Assembly: GCA_036346355.1 (NCBI GenBank)
Contig: CM070584.1
Span: forward strand, 51,109,097-51,173,096
Direction: 5' to 3'
DNA from: Rhipidocladum racemiflorum
Taxonomy: Eukaryota; Streptophyta; Magnoliopsida; Poales; Poaceae
Length of the DNA: 64,000 bases
How positions within the stretch are numbered: position 1 is the stretch's first letter; every line of letters starts with the position of its first letter. Below, one piece after another: positions 10,445 through 21,448 of this stretch. The notes beneath the pieces are model-generated. The model ran no database searches and was not told where the DNA came from. It worked only from the letters and a program-made list of their open reading frames with translations. Both the position numbers and the translations under genes were made by a program.

Positions 10445-10692
10445 CTCCCCCTTGGACTCTTCACCGCGAGATGCATATGCCTCATTAAAACTCCATAAAA
10501 ACCCAGTGGGAAAAATAATTGGAGAAAGAGTACATAGCACACGCTTGCTGTGTTGCACGGATTGCCTCATCAAAAACCTTATGTAAGAAAACTTCAATGA
10601 AAAACTTACTTAAGGAAAAGAGTACAATCCACCCAAACTTCAATGTTAATCTTCAAGATTCACGTTGGGTACTCAAACTTCATGTTCGAGAT

Positions 10693-11298
10693 TTATGTAG
10701 GAGTATGTGAAAATTCTCCCCCTGAAATCTGCACTTCTCTAAGCCTCATCATCCCAATTCCTTTAACATATCTTTCAAAGGAAGATGCTGGGAGTGACTT
10801 AGTGAATAAATCTGCGAGATTTTCACACGACTTAGTATGCAATATCTTTATCTCGTTCATCTTATGCATTTCATGTGCATAAAAGAACTTGGGGTTGATA
10901 TGCTTTGTGAGGTTACTCTTCACATATCCCATTTGCATTTGAGCAACACAAGCTGCATTATCTTCATAGATAATAGTGGGGTTTTGTTCCATGTTCAAAC
11001 CACATGACTTCTGGATGTGGTGAACTATTCTTCGAAGCCATGCACATTCTCGAGATGCTTCATACAAAGCAATTATTTCTGAGTGGTTTGTCGACGTCGA
11101 GACAAGAGTCTGCTTAGACGACTTCCACGAAATTGCTGTTCCACCGCAAAGGAAAACATACCCGGTTTGTGACTTGCCAGTATGCGGGTCCGATAGGTAT
11201 CCAGCATCGGCATAGCCAACCAAATTCAATTCATTGTTTCTTCTATAGAACAAGCCGAGATCTTTGCTTCCTTGGAGGTAACGGAAGATGTCCTTCAC
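10693..11298 (-). pseudogene. Copia RNase H domain (element 1)
   Basis: 201-codon frame giving the Ty1-copia RNase H: GYADAGYLSDPHTGKSQTGY (first catalytic Asp), the LVSTSTNHSEIIAL block with the catalytic Glu, YEDNAACV (third acidic site) and TKHINPKFFYAHE to LADLFTKSLP. It would degrade the RNA of RNA/DNA hybrids during reverse transcription. This domain alone is uninterrupted; upstream frames are shifted. Confidence 0.85.
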
Positions 11299-11322
11299 CC
11301 CTTTCCAATGCCTTTTGGTGGG

Positions 11323-12069
11323 TTACGCCTTTATCACCGTCTTTGGCAAATTCACGGCGAACGCAATGTCCGGCCTAGTGCTATTCGCAAGGTACATGAG
11401 TGCTCCAATTGCACTCAAGTATGGGAATTCCGCTCCCAGGACTTCCTCCCCCTCTTCTCTAGGCCTGTATGGGTCTAGGTTTGCTTGGAGTGACCTTCCG
11501 ACCATTGGGGTCTTTGCGGGGTATGCTTTCTCAAAACCAAATCTCTCCAACACTTTTTGCGTGTAGGATGATTGGTGTACCAAGATTTCGCCTTGGACAT
11601 GTTCAAGCTGCAAGCCTAAACAGAACTTGGTTTTACCCAAGTCTTTCATTTCAAATTCAGATTTCAAGTATGTGCATGCTTCTTCAATTTTTTCATCCGT
11701 CCCAATGATGTTCAAGTCATCTACATAGACGGAGATTATACAAAATCCATTCGGGGATCGTTGTATAAACACACATGGACAATCTTTGCTATTCGTGTAG
11801 CCTTTCTTGCAAAGAAAGTTACTCAAGCGATTGTACCACATTCTTCCTCGATTGCTTGACCTATTTATACATTGATTTCTCCAATTTCACCTTTGTATAG
11901 GTTTCATTTGCTCTGTCTTGGTTCGGGATAGAGATACCTTAGGTATTTTCATGTATATCTCCGAATCCAAGTTTCTATACAAATATGCTGTGACAACATC
12001 CATTAGCTTCATTCTCAACTTCAAGTTGACTGCCATTGAGATCAAGTACCTAAAGGTAATTCCACCCAT
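11323..12069 (-). pseudogene. Copia reverse transcriptase (element 1)
   Basis: Two frame segments cover the RNA-dependent DNA polymerase. 12069-11887 gives the N-terminal part (MGGITFRYLISMAVNLKL, then MDVVTAYL, where copia RTs usually have DVKTAFL). 11841-11323 gives the palm with the intact active site SVYVDDLNIIG and continues to LMYLANSTRPDIAF. A stop or frameshift separates the two. Confidence 0.85.
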
Positions 12070-12172
12070 GACCGGAAAATAGGTTTCTTCATAATCAACC
12101 TCAGGACGTTGAGTGAAACCTTGAGCAAAAACCTTGCAATGGTTGTTGCTTTATTCATAGATTCTCCTATTA

Positions 12173-12700
12173 TTACAAATTTATGGCCATTTCGTCATGG
12201 TGTGCTTCATGCACTTCTACTTGCTCTTCATTGCTATTTCCCATTTCAGGAGCAAGTTCCTTTAGTTTTTCTCCGCCAATGTGTGCGCACACATTATTTC
12301 CGGCGGCTTCTTCCAATGGAAGATTCAAATCTGGAATTGCCTTTTCCACAGGCTTCTTTCCAGTGCCAGGTCTCAACTGGCTCCCCTTCTTGCTTTGGGG
12401 CACTTTTGTGATTGGCTGAGGTAAGTCCTCTTGCCCAGTTTTCCTCAGACGTCTTCGGGTACTTTGGGTTTGAGAAGCCAGATTTCCTGCTCTTTTTCTT
12501 TGAGGCCTCTGAACAGGATGAGGGATACCTTCTGCTTTGTTTGATATTTCCACCCTCTCTGGTGCATTTCTTGCTGGTACATGCGACTTAACCACGCTCT
12601 TCAGATCATAAAAATGATCAAGCAGTTCATTTGCTAAATTCTGCAAATCGATTGTCTTCTTGACTTCATGATTTGCTTCATTAGTGCGAGGGTCATGCAC
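12173..12700 (-). pseudogene. Integrase-RT linker with DLNLPL (EAR-like) motif (element 1)
   Basis: Low-complexity charged linker between integrase and RT, 175 codons. Contains IPDLNLPLEE at 12308-12337 (DLNLPL at 12314-12331), which fits both the LxLxL and DLNxP forms of the plant EAR repression motif. The same segment in element 2 differs there only at synonymous sites. Function in the element is unknown. Confidence 0.6.
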
Positions 12701-13715
12701 GGGGATCCCAATGGAATGCCATATGATTTCCCGGTATTTTCATCCAATGGTTCATTTCCTCCCCCTAATGACGGGAAAAGGATCATCGTCAAAAAAATGC
12801 AATCAGCGAATCGGGCTGTATGCAATTCTCCAGTCGTGGGTTCTAAATACCTGATTATGGATGCATTCTCATAACCAACGTATATCCCAGACTTGCGGAG
12901 AGGGCCCATTGCAGTTCGCTGTGGGGTTGGTATAGGTACATATACCATTCATTCAAATCTTCAGGATGACCCATTGCACTAGTTGCATAGTTGAATGGAT
13001 GTTGTAGGCCGATGGTCTATAATTGATGAGTGCTGCTGCATGCAGGACTGCGTGTTCCCAACAAGTGTTGGGCAAGTTACAACTCTGCAAAGAGCGGTCG
13101 GGCTATGAACTTAATCCTCTTTAATAGTGCTTCAGCTCGTCCATTTTGCGTATGGACATGCGGTACAGAGTGCTCAATAGTTATTCCAGTTGCTGTGCAA
13201 TAATCATCAAATGCCTTGGAAGTAAATTCACCGGCATTGTCCTTTCGAATGTACTTCACGTGATGATCAGGAAAAGCATTCTTAATTCTGATGATCTACG
13301 AGATCAACTTTGCGAATGCGTGATTCCTTTTTGACAGCAAACATACATGCGACCATTTCGAGGAAGCATCAATGAGCACCATGAAGTACTGAAACGGCCC
13401 TGACAAGGGCTGGATCGGGCCACAAATATCCCCCTGAATGCGTTCCAGGAATACAGGGATTTCATGTTGCACTTTCATAATGGAGGGTCTAGTTATTAAT
13501 TTCCCGGTGGCACATGCATGGCACACAAAATCTTCGTGATTCGGAAAATTTTTAACATTAATGCCATGACCTTGTGAGTTGTTAACTATATTTCTCATCA
13601 ATCTAATACCAGGGTGGCCTAAATATACAATGCCATAAAGAAAATAATTCAGATCTTCTAAAGAAAGTATACACTGCGTGTGCATTGATTCTCGTGTAGT
13701 ACAACCCAAATTCAT
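12634..13715 (-). pseudogene. Copia GAG-pre-integrase and integrase (element 1)
   Basis: 13715-13296 encodes the H-H-C-C zinc-binding pre-integrase region (LGHPGIRLMRNI ... CHACATGK) and the first catalytic Asp (IQGDICGPIQP). 13259-13077 carries the second Asp and the Glu (RKDNAGEFTS ... NGRAEALLKR), so the D,D,E triad is present. 12948-12634 gives the C-terminal GYENASIIRYLEP block. Frameshifts separate the three segments. Confidence 0.85.
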
Positions 13716-13744
13716 ATGAGGGATATTTTTTTAATACCATTTTT

Positions 13745-14143
13745 TCATATTCCGCGTGCTTCACAATGCACAAGTGTTCTTTTGCCATTTTCTTCATTGG
13801 TTTCTACGTGAAACCTATTGGCGCGGATATCTTTAAAACTTAAGAGAGTGCAAGTTGATTCATGGTACAAGAGGGCTTCTCCAATTACCAAAGTTGTACC
13901 CATTGTCAATATAATTGTGGCTCTTCCCGAGCCTATTATATGCGTATCGCTTCCTGCGATTATCATAATCCTTCCAACGTTCTTCGTGATCGTCTGGAAG
14001 TATTTCGACTCTCTTAAGATGGTATTTGTTGTGCCACTATCAACAATGCATATTTCCTCTATTTGGGCGCTACACAATTTCTCAATGAAAAGAAATATAA
14101 TTCTAATCATACAGTGGCAAAGTAATTCAAATATTGCTTGCAA
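13745..14143 (-). pseudogene. Copia aspartic protease (element 1)
   Basis: Frame with the retropepsin active site CIVDSGTTNTI, followed by the GSGRATI flap region and LLSFKDIRANRFHVET, all in the copia arrangement just before the pre-integrase region. It would cleave the Gag-Pol polyprotein. The active site is intact, but the frame shifts relative to the integrase. Confidence 0.85.
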
Positions 14144-14249
14144 ATATAGAATACTAGAATAAAGAATAAATTGTAATTCTATTCATGAGAAAAGAAAATG
14201 TATGCTCTTCGAGAGCTTACAATTCATTATTTAAAATTCATTAACAACC

Positions 14250-15512
14250 ACTGTTTTGTAGTTTGCAAACTTCAGGCGAATTCAATCTTGCTGTGCTTGG
14301 AGCAAGATGGTGGACTTGAGCTTCTCGAACCGCTTCTGAAGTGCAGTCCATAACTCAAGCGCACTCACCTCAGCCATGTATTCATTCTTCAGAGTGGCTG
14401 AAAGGTGATGCCTGATGACGAGTACCCATGCCATGGGTACCCCCATCAGCCCGGAAACACGAACGGGCTGACAATCCGCGGCGGAGGCCCAGCGCTTGGG
14501 CCACGCAGAAAAGACCCCGACCTGCGCAGGGCCGACCCTGGACGGTCGGCGCCCTCCGACCTCGGGAGGTCGGCGGGACCCGACCGCCTAGGGATAAAGC
14601 GCACGAACAACAAACTCCACCGACGCACGAACCGGTGGGGGCCGCACCGGTGTCAGGGAGCTGCCGTGTGCACGGCGTCCCCTGACATCCGTACCAGGGT
14701 AGGTGGCTCCTTCCCAAGACTGTCAGAGGAGCCACCGAAGAAGTCAAGCCCCCGTCCCATCGCCTGGCACACCGCAGAGGAGTGCGCCCACTCCCGAGGC
14801 CAAGGCAAGGTCAAAGCGCCATTAAAGCCACCGAGGCTGACAGGAGCACCACGCGACACGCCACCTGCATAAAGACTACGCAAGATCAGACGCCAGAACC
14901 ACCAACCTGCCTCGGACGGGCAGGGTTGGCCGGACAAGACAGGAACCAGACGTCAAGACGTGCAGGCCCCTTTCCTCGTAGTTTTCACAACTCCCGTGTA
15001 ACCTGCCTCCTCCGTCTATATAAGGAGAGGCAGGACCCGAGAGGGAGGGGCGCGGAGAAAAAACAGTCTTCTAGGTAGCCTCGCCACCCTAGCGAAAGCA
15101 TCAAGGGGATCGGACAGCCGACCGTCCGCCTCGCTTGTACACCCCTTGTCCATCTCCCAAAGATCAATACATCCGCATCACACGAACTGGAGTAGGGACA
15201 TTCTGCCCGAACCAGTATACATCTTCTGACTCCTTGAGTCGACCATTCGGGGAGAGGGAGCGCGCGACCCCATCCGACCATAAATTCGTATTGCCGGTGC
15301 ACGAAACACCGACACCTGAGAAAAGGCAAAGTTTGATCGTTTTGCTCGGCAATAGGTTGCGTGTCCTTCGAGGACCCTAAGCCGGTGGTAACTTGGAGCT
15401 TCTTGCTCGCAAGTATGATCTTCAAACCTGATGCCCATGTGAGATAGTTCTGACCATTCGGGGTTAGTTCTTCAAACTCACATTTGATAATGCCAGGTAT
15501 TTGCATATTCAA
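14250..15512 (-). pseudogene. Short copia gag, split by a solo LTR (element 1)
   Basis: 15512 to about 15340 reads as the N-terminal Gag (FEELTPNGQNYLTWASGLKI), typical of copia Gag. After the inserted solo LTR it resumes with an EYMAEVSALELWTALQKRFE-like stretch (14280-14410). In total only about 110 residues precede protease and no zinc knuckle is seen, so this family has an unusually short Gag. Confidence 0.65.
14416..15314 (+). mobile_element. Solo LTR 1 (899 bp) nested in copia element 1
   Basis: Starts TGACGAGTACCC and ends GAAACACCGACA, with 5 bp target duplication CCTGA on both sides (14411-14415; 15315-15319). Removing it restores the gag sequence seen in element 2. Contains TCTATATAAGGAGAGGCAGG, a clear TATA promoter. 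Same family as 35449-36317. A solo LTR arises by recombination between the two LTRs of a full element. Confidence 0.9.
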
Positions 15513-15527
15513 AAAAATTCTTTCATT

Positions 15528-17577
15528 AGATTACTTCGTGTAATCTAATAGAGAGTGGTTGCAAGATTCATAATTGCATAATTAAATTCTCATGAATTTC
15601 CAGTAAACTAAAAGAAAGCAATAATTGCAGGATTCATAAATACAAGGTAAATGCAAAATTCATAAGTATGGAATTCATAGATGCAGCATTCATCAGTACA
15701 GAATTCATAAATACAAGGTAAATGCAAGATTCATAAGTGCGGAATTCATAAATATTCATGAATATTCAGAACTACAGCTTCGTGCATGTAGGTGATCGGC
15801 TTCGTGCAAGCGATCGGATTCATATGCATGATCGACTTCGTGCGATCTGCTTTAAAAGCGATCGGCTTCAGGCGATCGATGAAGCGGCTTCATGCACGCG
15901 GTGCATTCAGTTCCATGCACGTCGGTCTTCTTGGCTCGACGGTGGCCGCTTCGTGCGGCATGCTTTGAATTTCCAATAAACTATATTAAAGCAATAAATA
16001 CAATGCATGGAACAGAACAATAATTGCACAATTCAGAAATTCAGAATAAACAAAATTGCATAATTCATAAATACAGAAAATAAATTCTCAGGAATTTCCG
16101 ATATTCTAAACAGAGCAATTATTGCAAAATGCATGCAAATATTCATAAATACAGAAAATAAGGCTAAGTATACATTAAAAACAGAGCCATAAAATTTTCT
16201 GGAATTTTCTGGATATTTTCATATTTTTCTGGAATTTCTAATCGATTTTCTGAGTCTCTAATCATTTTCTGGAAAAGAAAAACAGAAAATAAAAACAAGG
16301 GGCAAGTGGGGTAAATTCCCCCTCTCACCATGCGCTACCACAGGATGCAATTAAATTTTTGCTTTTGCTGTGGTTCCGTTCAGGACTTGAGTCCTTTGGC
16401 CATGGGACTTCGTGTCCAGTAGAGATTGGACTTCATGTCCTAGATCGTATGGACTTCAAGTCCGGTTCGGCTGCAGGGGCGAGCTGGCCGAGGGCACAGC
16501 GACCGGGAGGGCCAAAGCGCCAGCGGAACCGAGGCGCCAGTGGTTGGCAAGCGGCGGAGCAGCCAGCGGGGCCCGGTTTGCCGGAGCGGAGGCGGACAGG
16601 CGCGCGAGGCGCTGGGCGCACAAGGCGCTGCGGGGCGGCAGTGGCCGGCACGCGAGGCGCCGGCTGCGACAAAGCGGCCGGGCGGCGCCGCGAGGCTGGG
16701 CGGCAGGACGAGTTTCAAGCGCGCGCGGTCTGCTTCGAGCAGTGGTCCGGGCGGGGTGCTCGGTTGGCGAGACATGGCGGCTTTGAGTCGCAGCTCCCAG
16801 CGGCGGCACGCTTTGTATTGGGCTTCGAGTCCAGGCGCGGTTTCACCGGCGGGGCAGGCAGGCCGTTCGGCGGGGCAACGAGGTGCGGCCGGCGGCGGCT
16901 GTGGCTCCAAGCCAGACTCGGGCGGCAACGCCTTGAGGTGGCACGCGGCGGTGGCCAGGTTCGACGCACGGCTAGCCGGCGTGGCCTTCGTGGCCGGGTG
17001 CGGGTTGGCGGCGCTTCGTGGCCGGACTGGGAGGACGCGCTTCGTGCGCGGCGAGGTGGCCTGAGCCTGCGGCGGCGTCGACTTCGTGCCAATAGTAGCG
17101 ACGACTTCAAGCCGGGTTGGCGGCGCTTCGTGGCCGGACTGGGAGGACGCGCTTCGTGTGCGGCGGGGTGGCCAGTTGAGCACAACACTTCGTGTGCATG
17201 CTGAGGCATCGTCGATGACCTCGGCTTCAATGCCCTTCATGGCCATGGATACGATGTGCAGTGGCTTCATGCCAAAACTTCATTATCGTATACCTTTCAG
17301 CTTCATGTACTTACTGAGTAGCTTACGATGAAATACCATGATCTGTAAAAAGGGGTGCGCAACGTAGCTTCGTGTGCGGTGAATATCAGCCTCGGCTTCG
17401 TGCCGATCTGTGATATTGCCATGTAGCTTCATGCCACAGAACGTAAAAATTCTTGCGAGTCGTAGCTTCGTGCCACGTAGAATAGATGCAAATATAGATT
17501 CAACGAGTGATTAGATCAATCCTCGTATTCTCACCTTTCTCACCTTTCAATCAATTCTCCGGGTAGAGCTTCGTGCT
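15528..17577 (-). other. Hairpin-rich 2 kb leader of copia element 1
   Basis: Between primer-binding site and gag. Read on the minus strand it repeats C-A(C/T)GAA-G flanked by variable complementary stems: 15528-15546 (7 bp stem), 15945-15959 (5), 16405-16417, 16428-16440 and 16451-16463 (4 each; the last with loop TTGAA), 16730-16742 (4, loop TCGAA), 16983-16995 (4), 17392-17406 (5), 17423-17437 and 17462-17476 (5 with one G-U), 17567-17577 (3, at the primer site). The middle is very GC-rich and holds long overlapping ORFs with no family resemblance. 15590-15760 has AT-rich ATTCATAAAT repeats. Confidence 0.75.
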
Positions 17578-17584
17578 GATAACG
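17570..17584 (-). promoter_or_regulatory. Primer-binding site of copia element 1 (internal tRNA type)
   Basis: On the minus strand CGTTATCAGCACGAA directly follows the 5' LTR. It is not the usual tRNA-Met 3'-end site; its complement resembles the anticodon arm of tRNA-Ile (TCGTGCT-ATAACG with the wobble base between). Confidence 0.6.
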
Positions 17585-17803
17585 TGTTAGACAACCTCGC
17601 TATCGAATAGTCCGGGGTTGCCTAATAGATCTAAACTGGAGAACAGAGAGAGAGGGAGAGAGACACAATATGAGGAGGAACTGCTCTGCTTTATTATTCT
17701 GATTGCTTCTGTACAATGGGGTGACCCCCTGCCTCCTATATATAGCGGTTCTGCTTAGAGATAAGGAAGAGTCCATAAGGCCTACGAGGCCGGTTTCCTA
17801 ACA
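17585..17803 (-). repeat. 5' LTR of copia element 1
   Basis: 219 bp, visually identical to 10226-10444 and followed by the target duplication AAACC. Transcription would start here toward lower coordinates. Confidence 0.93.
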
Positions 17804-17811
17804 AAACCGTA

Positions 17812-18211
17812 TCCTCCAGTATTAAAGTTCGGAGGAAAGAAGCGCCGAGAGCCCCTCCACGCGTCCGAGAGCCATTTTGCAGAAAAGCCTTCGTGTTTGT
17901 CCCTACAAATTTACGAATAGGTCATTTGTGATTTTTTGTGAGGGGAAGAATTTTTTCCCAGTTTGCGTTTAGGTCCCCCGTTTGCCGTTTTTACGAAAAA
18001 AGGCTCCTGTTAAATGCGAATCGCGAGCGAGCCCTTTTCTACTTTCCTCGCGCGACGTGCACCACGTACTTTTTCTCTAGCGCGATCTCTAAGGTTTCGA
18101 GAGCCTACAGAAATTTTAGAAAAACATCTAGATCTATTTTTTTATCTAGAAAAAAAAACGCAAAATCATTTTTCATTCATGCGCGCGGCGTGTGCCGCGC
18201 TTACGGCTTAG
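17812..18211 (+). mobile_element. Helitron-like non-autonomous element, 400 bp (copy 1)
   Basis: Begins A|TCCTCCAGTATTAAAG and ends with a perfect 7 bp hairpin (GCGCGGC-GTGT-GCCGCGC, 18183-18200) followed 11 bases later by CTTAG|T, the layout of a Helitron 3' end. It aligns along its length with the complement of 57416-57849, whose end reads CTAG|T. Non-coding. Confidence 0.55.
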
Positions 18212-18372
18212 TACTTTAAGAATCAGTAGCACAAGCAAGGTGCCTCTATGATGCGAATTCATCTTTCAACGATAAGCACGTAAATTGACATTCATCGTCG
18301 CAGGACGTACTAGATAGCACGGTAAGTAACAGCAAATGAAAATTACTTGTAATTGAGTAACAAGTTTGTGAT

Positions 18373-18544
18373 CAGGGGCGGATTCAGACCCATGGCAGTC
18401 TGGGCTTCAGCACGGGGTTTAGAAAAATACAACATGTAGCCATAAAATCTCCTCTTAGCCCATGGTATTTCGGTCTAAAACAGATAATAACCTAAATCAA
18501 TAAAGTTTAGCTTAGGGTGTGGAAATTTTCTGAATCCACCCCTG
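18373..18544. mobile_element. hAT MITE, 172 bp
   Basis: Inverted repeats CAGGGGCGGATTCAGA and CTGAATCCACCCCTG with a perfect 8 bp target duplication TTTGTGAT (18365-18372; 18545-18552), diagnostic of hAT elements. Non-coding. Confidence 0.88.
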
Positions 18545-18590
18545 TTTGTGATGTCTGGCGTATACCGCTAAACATCCGGCCGATCGAACC

Positions 18591-19004
18591 CAGGGTTCAC
18601 CTTACCGTTGCATGCGATTTTCGGATGAACAGTGATTTTCGGTAATCGCAAAAATCGAGCCGAAAATCGGTCGAAAATCGCAAAAAATCGCATAAATTCA
18701 AAATTCAGATTTTTTTCAAAAAAATTCAAAAAACGTGGAAAATCGACGATTATCAGTGGAAAATCGACAGTCATGTTGAATTTTTTTGTGCGGTCGACTT
18801 TTGTAGCGATTTTCGACGATTTTTGGCGAAAATCGACCGATTTCCACCGATTTTCGACCGGCTTTTGACACGTAAATTTTTTCGAATTTTTGAATTTTTT
18901 TGAATTATTTTTTGAATCGGATCGATTTATCGACCGGTTTTTGATATCGAGCCGCAGCGATACGTGCGAAAATCGAGCGATTTTCGTCGATTTTTTGAAC
19001 CTTG
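18591..19004. mobile_element. hAT MITE, CAGGGTTC family, 414 bp (copy 1)
   Basis: Ends CAGGGTTC / GAACCTTG, 8 bp target duplication ATCGAACC (18583-18590; 19005-19012). The interior is packed with CGATTTTCG and its complement CGAAAATCG. Two related copies at 59453-59848 and 62506-62903. Confidence 0.85.
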
Positions 19005-19012
19005 ATCGAACC

Positions 19013-19622
19013 ATATATTGGGGTGTTCACTTCACTCCGCGGGCTGATCCCTCGGGCCTCGGCGGACATTCTAGTCGTCGTCGTCGTCGTCCCCTCCACA
19101 CGATCTCCATTGGCCCGACGTACGGGGCTGAGGAGGCAACCGCGCGTGACCCAACTTTTCCCGATTGATCGGAGGGTTTCGTGCTTAATTTCAGTCAATT
19201 TCTACGCTTAAACACCGGATTAGAAGCCGTCGTGTTCCGCCGTGATAGACAGCTTTGTCGCCGCTGTTTCCATCAGGTAGGTACTTGGTCATTTGGCTCT
19301 CTCGTCGCCGTTTTTTTCCCCGAATATAGCCTTCTTTCGTTCGTTTTTACAGATTTTTGCCATTTCTCGCTGTGGCTATAGATCATTTGAGTAAGATACC
19401 GCGGAAGATCCGTGATAATGTAGTAATAAATAATAGCGCGGTAGCTTAGGTTAATCTATTGCAGCAGATGACCTACTATGCTACTATATCGCAATAAGAC
19501 TTGCTAACAGACCACGACAGGTTATCTACTATGCTATGACCGCAACAGATCATGCTGCCATATTACCTCTTAACACACCATACTACTCTTTCACACTTAC
19601 ATTTGCTACTAAAATAACATTA
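19013..19622. other. Intergenic DNA
   Basis: No gene recognised. A short (GTC)n tract lies at about 19071-19092 in a moderately GC-rich patch (19020-19280); 19400-19620 is AT-rich and unremarkable. Confidence 0.4.
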
Positions 19623-20585
19623 TCCTACTGTAATATTAGGGAACGCTCTGGAGACCAACCAAGGACTCCACGTGGACCTCCCCCTATTTTGCAAAAAAAC
19701 ATTCGGCTTCCTTCAAATTACAGATAGATCTTTGCAAATTATAGAGAGGTCCTTCACGATTTTTTATACGTGTAAGAAAAGCGTTTCTAAATTACGTTTA
19801 GGTCCTTGGTTCGTTAATTTACGAAAAACCCTCCCGTTAAATACAAATCTCGAACGAACCGTTTTTTAATTTTTCGGGATAGCGATCAGGTCCAAAAATG
19901 TAACAAACAGGTCCACGTCCCTTACGTCCAGATCCTTTCTCTATTTTTCCCGGAAAAAATATTTTCGCCAACAGAAATATGTGTACAGCTCTATCTATAG
20001 ATTTTTTTTCGAACTTGATCTCTAATCTTTAGACTTTTTCCCTAACTCGATCTCTAATATTTTTCAAAACATGTATTATTACTCGGTAAACGCATAGAGT
20101 GTTAAAGTCGACAAAAAAAGGTTCACATCTCTAATAATTTTCGGAACATGATCATTTCTCCGTTTTTCCTAAAAAAAATATTTTCGTTAACAAAAATTTA
20201 TGTACAGCTCTATCTCTAGACTTTTTTCCTCAACTAAATCTCTAATCTCTAGTCTTTTTTTCCCAACTCAATTTCTAATATTTTTCTATACATGTATTAT
20301 TACTTGGTAAACACATAAAGTGTTAAAAGAAGATTGACTGGGTAATAATAGAGTGTTAACCAAATTCGTCAAAAGAAATATGTGTACAACTCTATTTCTC
20401 TATTTTTTAACTCAATTTCTAATATTTTCCGAAATAAGAAATATGTGTACAGTTGTATCTCTATAGTTTTTTTTGCAACTCGATTTATAATATTTTTTGA
20501 AGCATGTATTATTGATCGCTGAACGTATATAGTGTTAAACTTGGCAAAAAAAGATCATTTCTACATTTTTTCTCGAGAAAATATA
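19623..20585 (+). mobile_element. Helitron-like repeat (copy 2) with internal tandem repeat
   Basis: Starts A|TCCTACTGTAATATTAG, aligned with copy 1, and shares its body (TTACGTTTAGGTCCTTGG, CGTTAAATACAAATC). From 19975 to 20545 a unit of about 170-190 bp (TGTACAGCTCTATCTCTAGA ... ACATGTATTATTACT ... GTGTTAAA) is repeated three times with divergence. The 3' end is not resolved. Confidence 0.4.
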
Positions 20586-20900
20586 TACTATTATTAAAGT
20601 TGAGAGTTATGAGGGCCTTAGAGTGTGTCCAAGTGCCATCTTAGAAAAAACATCCGAAGATTTGAAAACTATGTCTTTGTTTATTTTTTTCGTCTCAGTC
20701 CATTTTTTCAAAAAAAAAGAGGAAAAGATGCAACGAATTTTTTTTAAAAAAAAAGTCTTCTTCCATTCGCCCCGAAAAAAATTTATTCAAAAAAACCGTA
20801 GAAAAAAACCCTCAAAAAATTTACAAAATACATCTCAATCTAATTTTTCTGCAAAAAAAACGCAAATCCGTTTTCCGTTTCGCACCCCCTTCTCCGCAAC
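20586..20900 (+). mobile_element. Possible further Helitron-like copy
   Basis: TACTATTATTAAAGTTGAGAG resembles the 5' end of copy 1, and AAAAAAAACGCAAATCCG at about 20855 resembles sequence just before its terminal hairpin. No convincing hairpin or CTAG end is seen, so this is tentative. Confidence 0.3.
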
Positions 20901-21448
20901 AGGGAGGTGAACAAAAGTGAAAAAATATGTGCGTCCACAGCGCACGGGCCTTTCCGTGATAAAAAAAAAAACGGTGGGGCCATGACCACCAAGGCCTCGT
21001 CTTTTCAGATCCCTTCTGACAGGGAGGACAGTTCTCTCCCTGATCTTTGTAATGTTGCTGGTGCATTAATTAATTCTGACGCAGCTGGACGGACGCGAGG
21101 AGACGGGTGCTGAATACCGCCTCCACCTTGATCATCCCGGTGCTTAACTAATCTATTGTACTGTGTCTACTGACGAATTGAAATTATTATTTTTTTGAGC
21201 AGATTGGATTTTAAAATTGGCGGGACATGATCGAGGCGATCTAGTGGAGATCCACCTGCATGACGTCGTACGTACACACTTGAATTGCTGGTCTCATCTC
21301 ATTACCAGCAAATGGAAGCAGGAAGTCTTCCACCCCGGTTTGTAGGGCGAGCAATATTGGGTTGCATTCGACGTACGTCGACTTCCGTTCTCGCAAGTAT
21401 GTGAATTAAAATTATGTTCCACCGATAAAATACTACTCCATCAGTAGT
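20901..21448. other. Intergenic DNA
   Basis: No gene, repeat or domain recognised; average composition with short meaningless ORFs. Confidence 0.4.

Larger units (their letters stand above)
10226..17803 (-). mobile_element. Ty1-copia retrotransposon 1 (full length, ORFs broken)
   Basis: A 7578 bp element on the minus strand with 219 bp LTRs that look identical, and a perfect 5 bp target duplication AAACC (10221-10225; 17804-17808). Gene order on the minus strand is long hairpin-rich leader, short gag, protease, integrase, linker, reverse transcriptase, RNase H: the copia order. Purine tract AAGGGGGAG precedes the 3' LTR. Frames shift repeatedly between the domains, so it cannot encode one polyprotein; identical LTRs with broken ORFs imply mobilisation in trans or fast decay. 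A foreign solo LTR (14416-15314) interrupts gag. Copia element 2 (50270-57160) is the same family. Confidence 0.95.

Noticed and set aside
16359..17270. Long overlapping ORFs of 281 and 276 codons in the copia leader
   Set aside because: Arg/Ala/Pro-rich, open on both strands because of GC content, no domain, and inside a region shaped by hairpins; not conserved in frame in element 2.
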